64,000 nucleotides of DNA from Azolla caroliniana (GCA_043228905.1 JBHGNT010000008.1:16554001-16618000), one strand, 5' to 3'; shown: positions 23,325-35,932, numbered from the stretch's first letter. The notes: a model not told the origin generated them from the sequence alone. A program made the numbers and translations.

Positions 23325-24142
23325 ATCCACGACATCATGGTCTCTGCAATCATTAATTCCTATCATGTCAATTTCTGTTCTTCTCTAAGTTTCTTCAATG
23401 TCATCGGAACATAACACATAATGATGACATTTTATCCTCTCTATGAGTCAATCTATATTCAGTACCACAACTGCCTTTGGAAACCATTCCGAGTTTAAGC
23501 TCGCATGACTATGTTAATATTCTCGGTTGCAATATGGCTACCATGAGGGGTGGTCTCTTACTTAAGTAATCTATACTTATCATTGGTGTAAAGTCATCAT
23601 AAATTTGAAATTTAGTGAGGGTCTCACCTATTTTCTATTATCATAGGTATAAGGTAAAATTAGGACGTTCCTACATATACGCATTAGAGTTTATGACGCA
23701 GGTTCCTTGCGCATAGATCTGATAGCTCTTGACGTATCCTCACGCGGAGAATTAAAGCCCCTCTCACGCCGTCCTCGTAATCCCAATCTTCGCAATCCTT
23801 AGCCCTTATAATGTCGATTGTCGTTGTTTTGTGTTCTCCGCTTATGATCTTCCATGTCATTGGTACACAACACATGCTAACTGGCATTTTATCCAACCTC
23901 AAGTGTCGACCTATATTCACGAATACACCACTTTCTGGAAATCACTCACAATTCAAATTCGTATGACCCTGTGAATAATCTCCCTCAATGTTGGTCTAAT
24001 ATGTGGATGGAGGGTTACTATCTAATCCATAGGTATCATTGCTTTTTAGGCATGCTAGGTTAGAAATTTTGAGCTTCCCTCAGGCATCTTTCATCACTGT
24101 CTATGGTAAAATTGATATTTCTCCGTTTTGAGCTACATATAA

Positions 24143-24227
24143 GGGGTGATGGTGCAGTTGGCTAGCACGTAGGTCTCATAGCTCTTGAGATATCCTGAGG
24201 TCGAGAGTTCAAGCCTCTCTCACCCCA
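24143..24227 (+). tRNA. tRNA-Met(CAT)-like with compensatory D-stem change
   Basis: D stem is GTGC/GCAC, so C11 to T and G24 to A keep four pairs. Acceptor, anticodon, intron, T arm and discriminator are intact. Both changes are CpG-type transitions, so deamination could explain them without selection. Confidence 0.6.
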
Positions 24228-24560
24228 TTCATGGCATCATGGTCTCTACAATCATTAATTCCTATCATCTCGATTTGTGTTCTTCCCTAATTTTCTTCAA
24301 TGTCGTGGGAACATAATACATACTGACGACATTTTATCCTCTCTATGAGTCAATCTATATTAAGTACCACAACTGCCTTTGGAAACCATTCCGAATTTAA
24401 GCTCGCATGACTATGTGAATATTCTTGGTTGCAATATGCTTACCATGAGGGCGGTCTCTTACTTAAGTAATCTATACTTATCATTGGTGAAAACTCATCA
24501 TAAATTTGAAATTTAGTGATGGTGTCACCTATTCTCTATTATCACAGGTATAAGGTAAAA

Positions 24561-25440
24561 GCACGGGGAGTCCACTATATATAAGACGATTGTATCACGT
24601 GCGTTCATGACATGATTTATAAACCTGTGATATGTATGGTTTTTACTATTTTAGTGACCCTTTTGTAGAAAAAAGATTAATAAAGATACCCCTTACTACC
24701 AATATATTTTTTGATAACCACCCATTTTAAATACCCTTACGTATAAAATATATATGCACACATAGTTTCCAATCCTAGAAGGGATCAATGACCGCCTTTA
24801 CGATTGATGACTCACAAAATTATGAATGAACATTAAACATCATATGCAATTCCTAGAAATGCTTCATCAAGTGCTACATAGATTGAAAACACAATGTGTA
24901 AAGTACAAAGTAATGCTGACACAATTAGGAAACATTACGCAAAACAGTAGAGGTATAACATATATAAGCCACATATAAGTTTTTTTTTTAGTTTATTGAG
25001 ACATATGAAGAATATAGCGTGATAAAAAAAAATGTAATTTACAATAAAACAATCTTTAACTTAATATATATATCGCAAAGAGAAGACGTGGAACAATCCA
25101 AAATGCATATCAATAATGAAATTACTAACAAACTAACCTTATGTTTAGTTTTATGGATAGACTCATATGAAGCCGTAACATTATTTTTTCTCTTCTTGTT
25201 TCCCATTCAAAATATTATTTTTTGTGTACACAAAGGAAAATGGTTCATAAAATATACCGTCCTCAATTATTTCAACTCGGATCTTTGCATATGTAAGAGT
25301 TCCTCTCACACTTACAACGCCCAAAGGTTTATCTTCATCATCCCTCTCATGTTCAAACACTTCAATAATAGATTCTTCATCCATTATCTACAAATAGAAT
25401 GACCCACCTATCACTTTTCATATAACCATACATCATATAT
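24561..25440. other. Left arm of the TIR block, mostly non-coding
   Basis: AT-rich unique sequence between the putative terminal repeat and the microsatellite. One minus-strand frame (25181-25384) is described separately; nothing else was recognised. Confidence 0.4.
25181..25384 (-). CDS. Unidentified 67-codon ORF, possible captured exon
   Basis: It starts with an acidic segment and continues with a balanced, protein-like 'PLGVVSVRGTLTYAKIRVEI' stretch, unlike the low-complexity frames around it. No homologue is recognised. No splice or promoter evidence is decisive, and it could be chance. It lies inside the left arm of the TIR block, where transposons may carry host exons. Confidence 0.25.
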   Translation of the reverse strand: MDEESIIEVFEHERDDEDKPLGVVSVRGTLTYAKIRVEIIEDGIFYEPFSFVYTKNNILNGKQEEKK

Positions 25441-25689
25441 ATGTGTGTATGTGGTATTCATGTCTGATTTGTGTGTATGTATGTTCCATACATCGTATAT
25501 GTTTGTATGTGGTATGCATGTGTGTTGTTTGTTATGTTTGTGTGTGCGTATGTATGTATGTTCCATACATCATATATGTTTGTACGTGGTATGCATGTTT
25601 GTTGTGTTTTATGTTTGTGTGTGTGTGTATGTTCCATACATCGTATATGTTTGTATGTGGTATGCATGTGTGTTGTGTGTGTATGTATG

Positions 25690-25755
<66 letters not shown>

Positions 25756-25847
25756 TGTATATAGGTATTGTATGGATTGTATTGCATGTGTATATAGGTA
25801 TGTGTGTAATATGTATGTACATATTGTATTGTGTTGTATTTAATTAT
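25441..25847. repeat. TATG/TG compound microsatellite
   Basis: Repeated ~60-base units 'ccatacatcgtatatgtttg' lead into an uninterrupted TG run of about 30 units (25692-25751). The right end is 'atttattgta', which is duplicated on the far side of the LINE. Confidence 0.9.
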
Positions 25848-25857
25848 ATTTATTGTA
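25848..25857. repeat. Left target-site duplication of the LINE
   Basis: 'atttattgta' here and again at 34531-34540, directly flanking the LINE body. Confidence 0.7.
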
Positions 25858-26616
25858 AACTGGTTATAAACTATTTGCTAAGTTGCTTAGTTCTCGGTTA
25901 TAAGAGGTATTACCAAAGATAATTCATGTATCGCAAACTGGTTTTATGAGGGAAAGGAGTATTATGGATAATGTTTTTACATTTTGGGAGGCTACTACAA
26001 TAGCGGTAAAAAACAAACAAAACCTAGCCGTGTTGCTTTTAGATTTTGAGAAAGCGTATGATAAGGTTGACTGGAATTTTTTGGAAGGTACTATGGATCA
26101 CTTGGGCTTCAACACGGCATGGATTAAGGGTGTTTCTTGTATTTATAGAAATGCACATAGTCAGGTGTTGTTGGCAGGTGGAGTAGGACCTCGGTTTAAC
26201 ATTACTCGATCCGTCTGCCAAGGATGTCCACTCGCACCATTTTTGTTCCTTTTGTCTGCGGAAGCAATGTGTGTATTTATATCATCACAATCTATAGGCT
26301 TGTGTTGTTTGGCAATGCCAATCCATGGACAAGATATATTGGACTTAGAATTTGCAAATGATACTACATTATATGTGGGTGGGACTCTAACGAATTTGCA
26401 ACAAGTACAAGGGGCTTTGTCACAGTTTTGTATAGCATCTGGAGCTAAGTTAAATTGGGAGAAAACTGTTGCGCTTTGGGTGAGCAAGGAACCGCCGCCT
26501 TGTTGGGCACCGCATCATACTTTCCAATGGACTCAAAGAGGAGTTGCGGTTCGATATCTTGGAGTGCAGGTTGGGATTGATTTGGTTCCAGAATTACATG
26601 CTACACCAATACTATT
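25858..26616 (+). pseudogene. LINE reverse transcriptase, first part
   Basis: RT motifs in order: 'VSQTGFMRERSIMDN', 'LLDFEKAYDKVDW' (first catalytic Asp), 'CQGCPLAPFLF', and 'LEFANDTTLYV'. The last should be F/YADD, so a GAT to AAT change has replaced the first Asp of the pair and the enzyme should be dead. In-frame stops occur at 25901 and in the shared edge. The reading frame resumes in register after the chromovirus at 32417. Confidence 0.85.
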
Positions 26617-26912
26617 TGTCATGAAGACAACATTTTGGTTATCAAGAATAGAACCCACGACTTCTTGGTCTATGTGTTGAACCCCTAACCATTGTAATAA
26701 CATATATGTTGTGTGATTATAATAATTATGTTTCTAGTTATTACAAGATATTAGAATATTCTAGAACATTCTAGATTATTCTAGAACATCCTTTAATATT
26801 TCATGATTATATTTCTTATCATAAAATCTAAAATATTCTAGAACATTCTAGATTACTCCATAAGGACCTATAAATAACTGTCTATACATTCGTTTCAACT
26901 CATTTGGTTCAA
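26617..26912 (+). repeat. 5' LTR of chromovirus 1, 3'-deleted
   Basis: Matches the first ~296 bases of the 31857 LTR and then jumps at '...ggttcaa' directly into gag coding sequence. The missing 259 bases include the (TC)n tract and the LTR end. Confidence 0.8.
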
Positions 26913-28265
26913 ACTGTCCAAAACTATATTAACATTACAAGAACAAGCGGCGGGGGTTCAAAACTCCCCAAGGGAACCAAAGATTAGCCTCCCTGCCAAG
27001 TTTGATGGTACCCAATCTTTGTTTCGAGGTTTCCTAAATCAAGTCCGTTTGGTGATTCAGTTACATCCCAATCGGTACCGAACTGATGCTGCTCGTGTAG
27101 GATTAATAGGAGCCCTGCTAAGCGGTACCGCATTAGCATGGTTTGCACCACTTCTAGAGAAGAAATCACCATTGTTGGAGGATTTCGAGGCATTCGTTAA
27201 AGAGTTTCAAGCTAGTTTTGGAGACACCGATGGCACTAGAATGGCAATAAACAAGATTCGAAAACTCCAACAAGGAGATCGTCCCGCTTCAGCCTACGCA
27301 ACAGATTTCCGTCTCTTGGCATGTGACATCCCTTGGGATGAGGCAGCCTTAATGGATCAATTTCGTCAGGGTTTGCGTAACGATGTCAAAGATCTTCTTC
27401 TTACTTTCCCTGAAGATCCAAAGTCTCTTACAGAGGCCATTAGTCGAGCTGTGCGATGTGATAATCGCCTATTTGAGCGACGTTCTGAACGTCAACAAAT
27501 GCTACGCCATCAACCGGAACAGACGTATGCTTCAATAGTCGCAACACCGCCACTAGTTCCCAAACCCGTTACGAGGGATGGTCCCACTCCGATGGAAATA
27601 GAGTCAACACAATGTCGAGGGCCTTTTGTTGTCTGCCTGGCCAGACTAGCCTCAACACAGGTGTCTATCCGACACTTCTCCAAAGGGGTGGTAAGGATTG
27701 GATGCTAGGTTACACGCGTAAGATGATTACAATTAAGCACAGACGGTAAACAATACAGAGATACAGATAAACACGCAATAATTCTATTTGTATTACTTCC
27801 GTCCAAACCTTTACAAATCATCGGATCCTTTTATAGGCATCCGGCAAGGTTACAATCGGTGCGCTTAGGCAACCGACATCCGAATCGGTCCGGATCCGGA
27901 TCGGTACAACTGTACCGGATCCGTCCCTCCGAATAATAATTCTACTATTATTTACTTCCTATTATCCGATCCGACTCCGCCTTCCCACTTGTCCTTGCTC
28001 TTCTGACCGGTCAACACCTTTATTAGATGCTGAGAAACAACGACGTCAGGCGCATCGCCTATGCCTCTATTGTGGTGGTCCAGGACATATTGTTGTGAAT
28101 TGTCCACATAAACCCAGACGACAAGTTTACCAAGTAAGTGCACATGACAACCCTACCATGAGTTCTACTATCACTTCTAATAACTTAACTACTAAGCCTA
28201 ATAACCCATGGTATGAGAATAGATTTGATGTCTTGAGCCAATTAGAGGATGTGTTAAACGAATAA
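26913..28265 (+). pseudogene. Chromovirus 1 gag, N-terminally deleted and interrupted
   Basis: Continues with 'REPKISLPAKFDG', 'NQVRLVIQLHPN' and 'SAYATDFRLLACDIPWDEAA', the capsid-like part of Ty3 gag. The first ~60 codons present in the relative at 59872 are missing. A 390-bp solo LTR (27627-28016) interrupts it. After that insertion the frame resumes with a CCHC zinc knuckle 'CLYCGGPGHIVVNC' (about 28062-28103) and ends near 28265. Gag forms the particle and the knuckle binds RNA. Confidence 0.8.
27627..28016 (-). mobile_element. Solo LTR in chromovirus 1 gag
   Basis: 390 bp with TGTTG...CAACA ends and a perfect 5-bp target duplication 'ccttt' (27622-27626 and 28017-28021). The minus strand has a TATA box 'TATAAAAGG' (about 27829-27837), so the LTR is probably oriented that way. 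The sequence does not resemble the other LTRs in the window. Confidence 0.85.
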
Positions 28266-28880
28266 GTCCGGCCAAAATAGGAGCCATGTGGTTGGACCAT
28301 CCTTGATATGTAGAGTCTGTACCTAGTTGTGGTTCCATTTCATCAAACCAAGTTAGTAGAGTTTTTTCTGCACAAGTCGAGCTTAGCACATCTACAGGTC
28401 ATCGAGTCCTAGCCTCTGCCCTCCTAGATTCTGGAGCCAAATCTTGTTTCATGGATCGCGAGTTTGCATTGACCCAAAACATCATCTTGAACAAGCTCCC
28501 AAACCTAGTAGTTGTAGGAGTCATCGATGGTCGCCTTATAGCATCAGGTGATATAGTCGAAGAGTTTGAATCAATTCGTGTAGTCCTAAGTAATTTGGCT
28601 AGTATCATCTCATTCAACATCATTAGTAGTCCAGAGCACTCTCTAGTTCTTGGTCTTCCTTGGTTTGAGTTACATAACCCGACTATTGATTGGAGAAAAA
28701 GAACTATTGAAGAGGTCATAGTACAATCCGAGTCTCTTGAAACTCCAACAAAGGATCTAGGATCCCACATGATTTCAACAATCTCTATACATCAGTTACG
28801 AGAGGATGGAAGGAAGGAAGACATGATGGTGTTTGCGGTTTTAGCAACTCCCTCATCTAGCTCACAAGAATTGGGGGTCC
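28266..28880 (+). pseudogene. Chromovirus 1 protease and linker
   Basis: Retropepsin active site 'ALLDSGAKSCFMDREFA' around 28420-28465, followed by 'VLGLPWFELHNPTIDW', the conserved C-terminal motif. The linker to RT follows in the same frame. It cleaves the gag-pol polyprotein. Confidence 0.75.
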
Positions 28881-30360
28881 AATTACCAAAGAAGTACATA
28901 GAATTCTCCGATGTGTTCGATAAGGTGAAGGCTAATAGATTACGAAAGCATCGACCCTATGATTGCCCAATTAATTTGCAGCCAGGAAAAGAGCCTCCAT
29001 GGGGGCCAATTTATAACCTTTCGCCCACGGAGTTAGAGGTTCTTCGAGAATATATAGATGAGAACCTGGCAAATGGTTTTATCCAACATTCAAAATCTCT
29101 TGCTGGTGCACCCATCTTTTTCGTTAAGAAGAAAGATGGTCCGCTTTGTATGGTTGTGGATTACCGGGGCTTGATTAAAGTGACTATTAGAAACCGATAT
29201 GCTCTACCATTGATATCAAGCATTCTAGAGTGCCTCAGTGGAGCAAAGTATTTCACGAAGTTAGATCTTCGAGGTGCCTACAACCTTGTTCAAATTCGTC
29301 CTGGGGATGAATGGAAGACTGCATTCCGCACTCGCTATGGATATTTTGAATATACAGTGATGCCATTTGGTCTCACAAATGCACCAGCAGTTTTCCAACA
29401 TATGGCGAATGACATTTTTCGAGACTTCCTCGATATCTTCATCATAGTTTACTTGGATGATATCTTGATCTACTCAAAAACTCAAGAGGAGCATGAGATA
29501 CATGTTCGCCAAGTTTTGCAACGGTTACGAGAGTATAGTCTCTATGCAAAATTGGAGAAGTGTAGTTTCGACCAGTGTCAAGTGGAATTTTTGGGGTACA
29601 TAGTCTCTTCAAATGGCATCTATATGGATCCATCAAAGGTTCAAACAATTTTGGATTGGCAAACACCATAGTATGTGCGAGATGTACAATGTTTTTTGGG
29701 GTTCGCAAACTTTTATCGCAAGTTCATCAAAGATTATTCAAAGATTATATTGCCCCTCACTCAACTAACGCGCAAGAATCAACCATTTGTATGGGGTATA
29801 GATGCGAACTCTGCATTTGAGGGTTTAAAGCAAGCGTTTATATCTGCACCAATTTTAATGCATGTCGATCCAATGAGACGCTTTATACTTGAAGCTGATG
29901 CATCTGATTTCGCACTCGGAAGCGTACTATCCCAGATTGGTGAAGATGTCGAACTGCACCCTGTGGCTTTTCACTCACGGAAATTTGAAGCCGCAGAAAT
30001 CAACTATTAGATTCACGACAAAGAGCTTCTTGCCATTGTGGATTCTTTTCAACAGATTATTGTCTTCAATGATCACAAAAATCTAACATACTTCCAAAGT
30101 GCTCGAGTCTTGAATCGTCGACAAGCTCGTTGGGCGCAGTTCTTAACTCGTTTTGATTTTGTAATTCTATATCACCCTGAGATGCAACAAGGAAAAGCAT
30201 ATGCTTTATCTCGACGTTCGTATATGGAACTTCAACTAGGAGAGGCCGCATTTGAAAGTCAAAAGCAAATCCTCTTAGGTCCTGATTGTCTACGAGTAAT
30301 GGCAATACATACTATCAACACACCAGGAGATTCGAGGCTTCTTGATTCCATTCGGGAGTA
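28881..30360 (+). pseudogene. Chromovirus 1 reverse transcriptase-RNase H
   Basis: RT motifs 'PKKYIEFSDVFDKVKA', 'PIFFVKKKDG', 'VVDYRGLIKVTIRNRY', 'FTKLDLRGAYNLV', 'MPFGLTNAPAVFQ' and 'VYLDDILIYSKT' with the catalytic YLDD intact. RNase H begins about 29890 with '[13 protein letters not shown]'. Stops lie at 29669-29671 and 30008-30010. A 30-base in-frame deletion near 30053 has removed the 'WRHFLEG' segment still present in chromovirus 2. Confidence 0.85.
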
Positions 30361-30361
30361 G

Positions 30362-31470
30362 ATTGTGACAGATGCATTCGCCCAAGAGGTTTTGAGTCAT
30401 ATTATCCCAGATCGTGCTTCCAGCTCTCAATCTAAAAATCCTCGTCTAGACTACACCCAGTTCAATTGGCATGATGGTTTGCTTTTTCGACAAACTCTCT
30501 TGTATGTGCCTGACGGTCCTTCTCGACTCAAAGTCGTGCAACAATGTCATGACACGCCAATGGCTGGACATTTCAGCATCCACAAGACTTTTGAGTTGAT
30601 TTCTCACCGATATTGGTGGTCACGGCTTCGCCATTTTGTTACGGATTATGTTCGTAGTTGTGATACATGTTGCCGATCAAAAAAGCCCCGGCATCATCCA
30701 TATGGCCTATTACAACCAATGCCTATTCCGGAGAGCCCATGGAAATCTATTTCCTTGGACTTTACTACGGATCTTCCACCTTCCAAGGGATTTGATTCTA
30801 TTCTCACAATAGTCGATCGTTTTACGAAGATGGCGCATTTCCTTCCATGCACGAAGACCATTACTAGTCAAGAGACAGCCGATTTACTCATGCGGGAGGT
30901 GTTTCGCCATCATGGTCTTCCGGATGATATTATCAATGATCAGGGTCCCCAATTCATCTCGAAATTTTGGCGGCACATGTTCAAACTCTTACATACTTCT
31001 TGTAAACTCTCTTCCGGCTACCATCCAAAGACTAATGGGCAGAGTGAGCGCACCAACCAAATAGTCAAACAATATCTACGTTGTTTTGTCAACTATCAAC
31101 AAGATGATTGGGTGGATTTATTACATTTGGCGAAATTTGCTTATAACAACTCCGAACATTCTTCTACTAGCTATTCCCCATTTTTTGCTAACATTGGGTA
31201 CCATCCTCGTTGGACAATGCTTGAACATCCCGAACTCCCGAAAAACCCAGCTGCTGAAGATCGGCTCACTTGACTCCAAGAAATTCAAGATATACTTTTG
31301 CATCATTTATGTGATGCCCAAAACACTCAAAAGAAGATTGATGATCATCATCGGCGTGATTCATCAACTACGTTTCAAGTAGGAGATCGTGTATGGCTCT
31401 TACAAGGTAGCATTAAAACCACTCAACCTTGCTACAAATTGGATTATCAATGTTTCGGCCCATAAGTGAT
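30362..31470 (+). pseudogene. Chromovirus 1 integrase
   Basis: HHCC zinc region ('GHFSIHKTFELI' to 'CDTCCRSKK'), then DDE core: 'SLDFTTDLPP', 'IINDQGPQFIS', 'PKTNGQSERTNQI'. All three acidic residues are present. GPY-type module 'YQCFGP' then a stop at 31463 within what should be GPFVI. An earlier TGA at 31271 also breaks the frame. Confidence 0.85.
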
Positions 31471-31856
31471 CTCTGGTAAGATCAATGATGTGACATTTCG
31501 TCTTGATCTCCCTCCTCATATGCGTCTTCACCCGGTCTTCCATGTTTCACTTTTGGAGCCCTACACAACAAGCTCTATTCCGGGTCGTCTTACACCTCCC
31601 CCACCTCCAATCGAAGTTTCCAATGGCTCTGAATATGAGGTTGCTGCTATTCTCAACTCCAAGATCATCCGCAACAAACTATATTATTTGGTTGATTGGT
31701 TAGGTTATACACCTAATGATCGAACATGGGAGCCTGCCGAGAATCTTGCTAATGCCTCCGACATGGTTGTTGCATTTCACGACAAATATCGCCATAAACC
31801 AAGTCCGAACTCTTGTCTTCCGACTCGTGGAACTCGTCATCGAAAGGGGGGGATAA
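31466..31856 (+). pseudogene. Chromovirus 1 integrase tail with chromodomain
   Basis: After 'LHPVFHVSLLEPY' comes a chromodomain: 'YEVAAILNSKIIRNKLYYLV' then 'WLGYTPNDRTWEPAENL'. The aromatic residues and WEP motif are typical. Chromodomains bind modified histones and bias integration towards heterochromatin. The C-terminus runs into the polypurine tract 'GAAAGGGGGGATAA' (about 31842-31855). Confidence 0.85.
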
Positions 31857-32411
<555 letters not shown>

Positions 32412-32416
32412 CTATT

Positions 32417-34360
32417 AACTTTGAGGAAAAAGTTATTCTTGTGGAGCCATGCTAAACTATCTTTGGCCGGTAGAGTGATAGTTGCCAACCATGTGCTACT
32501 ATCTACGGTGTGGTATATAGCCTCATCTTGGATCTTTTCAAAATTGTGCATTGGACAAATTCAAAGGCTGGTTAGGAATTTTATATGGGCTAGGGAGGAT
32601 AAGAGTCATGTAAGAGTGAAGGTGTCTTGGAGTACACTGATAACCCCGAAGCAATATGGTGGTCTGGGGATTATAGATCCATTACACCAATGCATGGCCT
32701 TGTTAGCAAAGCTAATAGCTCGTGGCCTTTTACCAGGACATGCTCCTTGGAAGCAATTGCTTATGCAAAGATTGTATTGTTGTGCTCCACTGTTGGGTGG
32801 ATTATGGGCTGATAACATAAGGTGGATCTTTATACCAGACAAGAAACATGTTATGACTAGGAATTGGGAAGACAATTTTTTTAATGGTCTTCTACGAGCA
32901 TGGGAGCATGTACATAAAGGGTTAGAACATGGTGTACCAACATGTGAGGAGGAATACTTGAGACAAAACTTAGTGTGGAATCCGAATATACGTTTGCCCC
33001 CAGGGCACATGTTGGGGTCCCGTACACGATTGGATTGGGCCAAGCTCGATGTAGGTCCAGGAGCGTCCGTTGATGCATGGAAATCATTTCATACTCTAAA
33101 TATAAATGACAAATCAGAATTATTGTCTTCCTTGAGAGGGGGGCTGATTATGTGGGACCAGGTACAGTCGGTTTTGGGGCACTCAGCCTCTACGGTATGG
33201 TCCTTTAATCCTCCCAATTGGGAAGGAGCATTTACGAGGCTTCAAGTGCTAGTGGGGGTAAGGAGACATTTGTCTTGTGGACAATATCAAGACTATGATG
33301 TGGAGGAAGATGGCAGTATATGTAGAGCAACGATACAAACAGAGATATTGCAATATGCTACATTTTCTAAAATAAGGGTCCTGGCTTATGACGGATCTAA
33401 GTGGATCATCGACCCACAAGTTGAGGCAGTCAAGGAGCATTGGAAACTGAGAGTTTTTGAAAAGAAACCTTTGATAAGGTTGCAATGGGATCCGGGAGAA
33501 TTTTGGTGGAAAGATCCATTTGATCATGCGGGAAAAAGGTGTTGTTTTTTTCAATACTCAATTAAGATTGGACGACACATTTTGGTAGCTCAACGTAGGA
33601 CTACACCAAGAGCTAGTCAATTTTGGACCCACCAAGGGATCACATCCGAATTCCTAACAATGTTTTGGACAACATTATGGAAAAGGAAGCAAGATATGAA
33701 AATAAATGTCTTCCAATGGCTAGTAATACATAGAGCATTACTAGTTGGCCAATGGTTGCAACAATCAGCTGCACCAACCGCATGCATCTATTGAAGTTGT
33801 CAGATGGAGATATTGAAACATTGCTTGTGGGAATGTCATGTTGCACAACAAGTTTGGAGACGAGTGTTCCGAGTTCTTGCCTGTATGTTTAGGGATTGCA
33901 ATTTTTCATGGGGTATGGTAGTATGGGCTACAGTGGCACAAGTGATGTGGCCATATGAGGCATGCCCAAATGACACGATTATTACAATTCAAAGAGGAAT
34001 GATAATGGTGGTGCAACGAAGTCAAACGGAGGCTCCTATATGTTAGAGACAATGCAAGAAGTATGGGAGCTACTATGCACCGCCACAATGTGGTTTATTT
34101 GGACTGCTAGGTGTTCTATGGTCTTTGGTAATACTATTGTTCATCTAGTGGAAAGTGTACGGAATGTCTGGATGGAGATGGTACATACCTTGAAAGGGCG
34201 GTATGAGGATATTAAAGGTGTCGCAGATGTTGCAGTGCTACAACGTCTCGAATTTATTGCCTATTGGAAGAAGCCCCCTTTTCTCATAATACAAAATTCA
34301 AGACCTATATGGTGCTTAGCACCACCAGTATGGTTGTTCCCACCACCAATCACATAACTT
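32417..34360 (+). pseudogene. LINE RT C-terminus and zf-RVT domain
   Basis: Continues the frame broken at 26616: 'SHAKLSLAGRVIVANHVLL', 'WYIASSWIFSK', 'PKQYGGLGIIDP' are the usual RT thumb motifs of plant L1-type LINEs. The zf-RVT region 'CIY*SCQMEILKHCLWECHV' lies at about 33784-33843 and has a TGG to TGA stop at 33793. A frameshift follows near 34030-34045, after which the C-terminus reads to about 34357. Confidence 0.85.
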
Positions 34361-34540
34361 GGTTAAGGAGTGGTGGAGTGTTCATACTATTTATCCTTGA
34401 GGGATGGGACCTAAGGAAGAATGCACCAGATCAATGGTAGCTTGATGGTAGGTCAGTTTTTATTGTAATAATTGTTCATAACTAATGAAAGGATATTTTT
34501 CGGGAAATTTTAAAATTTTAAAAAAATTGCATTTATTGTA

Positions 34541-35932
34541 TATATAGCTTATGTGATGTGTGTTATGTTTGTGTGTGTGTGTGTATGTTCCATACAACAT
34601 ATATGTGTCCATATGTGTATGTATATTCTACACACACACACATGTGTGTGTGTGTGTGTACATATTGTATTGTATGTATGTGTTATGTGTAAATGTGTAT
34701 ATATGTCAGTGTATATAGGTATGTGTGTATGTATGTACACATTGTATTGTATTGTATTAATTTCATTTATTGTATATATTGTATGTATGGTATGTATGGT
34801 ATGTGTGTATGATTGTATACGTTATGTGTGTGTGTGTGTGTGTGTGTGTGTTTATGTATGTATGTATGTATGTATGTACGTGAGTGTGTGTAAGTCTAAG
34901 AATTTATGTGTTGGTTTATGTATGATGTTTGTACTTATGTGTACCTGTAAAATATTTGTAGAGTAGTTGTGGCAGCCCCGACAAAGAATAATGGTGAGCA
35001 TACATTACGTGCACATACATACATACATTCATACTAAACATAACATTCAAACATTCATGTACGAATGTACATATGTGTATGCATATGTCATGTATGTAAT
35101 GTATGAGTATGTATGTCCATGTACGAATGTACATATGTGTATGCATATATGTAATGTATGTATGTATGTGTATGCATATGTAAATGTACATGATTCAATG
35201 TATATGGATCTATGATTGTAATATGTACATAATATCTATGTATATGTAGCAATGTATAAATGAATATATGTATGTCCATGTACGAATGTACATATGTGTA
35301 TGCATGTATCCATATGTAATTTATCTGTGTATGTATGTGTATTCATATATCCATATGACAATGTACATGATTCAAAGTGTATGGATGTGTGATTGTAATA
35401 TGTGCATAATATTTATGTATATATCTAATGTATGTATATGTAGCAATGTATAAATGAATATATGTATGTCCATGTACGAATGTACATATGTGTATGCATG
35501 TATCCATATGTAATTTATCTGTGTATGTATGTGTATTCATATATCCATATGACAATGTACATGATTCAATGTGTATGGATGTGTGATTGTAATATGTGCA
35601 TAATATTTATGTATATATCTAATGTATGTATATGTAGGAATGTATAAATGAATATAGGTATGTCTATGTACAAATGTACATATGTGTATGCATATATCCA
35701 TATGTAATGTATGTTGTGTATGCATATATCCATATGACAATGTACATGATTCAATGTGTATGGATGTGTGATTGTAATATGTGCATAATATTTATGTATA
35801 TATCTAATGTATGTATATGTAGGAATGTATAAATGAATATAGGTATGTCTATGTACAAATGTACATATGTGTATGCATATATCCATATGTAATGTATGTT
35901 GTTTATGCATATATCCATATGTAATGTATGTA

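Larger units (their letters stand above)
21055..24553. repeat. tRNA-Met satellite array, segment 3
   Basis: The most regular part: A-type tRNAs start at 21455, 22355, 23241 and 24143 (spacing 900, 886, 902) with decayed B-type tRNAs halfway between. The 'gtcatgggaacacaacacat' and 'gtcatgggaacataacacat' blocks alternate, showing the dimer structure. Confidence 0.9.

Noticed and set aside
21907-24143. Recurrent 60-85 codon ORFs starting 'MAFYPPSSVDLYS' and 'MNIGRHLR'
   Set aside because: They recur once per satellite unit on opposite strands, do not extend between units and resemble no protein; a consequence of unit sequence.
13783-24553. CRISPR-like array from regularly spaced repeats
   Set aside because: Period is ~450/900 bp with homologous spacers, not short identical repeats with unique spacers; the context is eukaryotic.
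24561-24620. CACTA (En/Spm) transposon end, from 'ccactat' and 'cactgtc'
   Set aside because: CACT lies about 12 bases inside the boundary, and no 3-bp target duplication fits; the satellite junction sets the end further out.
25443-25922. Long Cys/Val/Tyr-rich and His/Thr-rich open frames
   Set aside because: Translations of TATG/TG microsatellite on both strands; no start context, domain or balanced composition.
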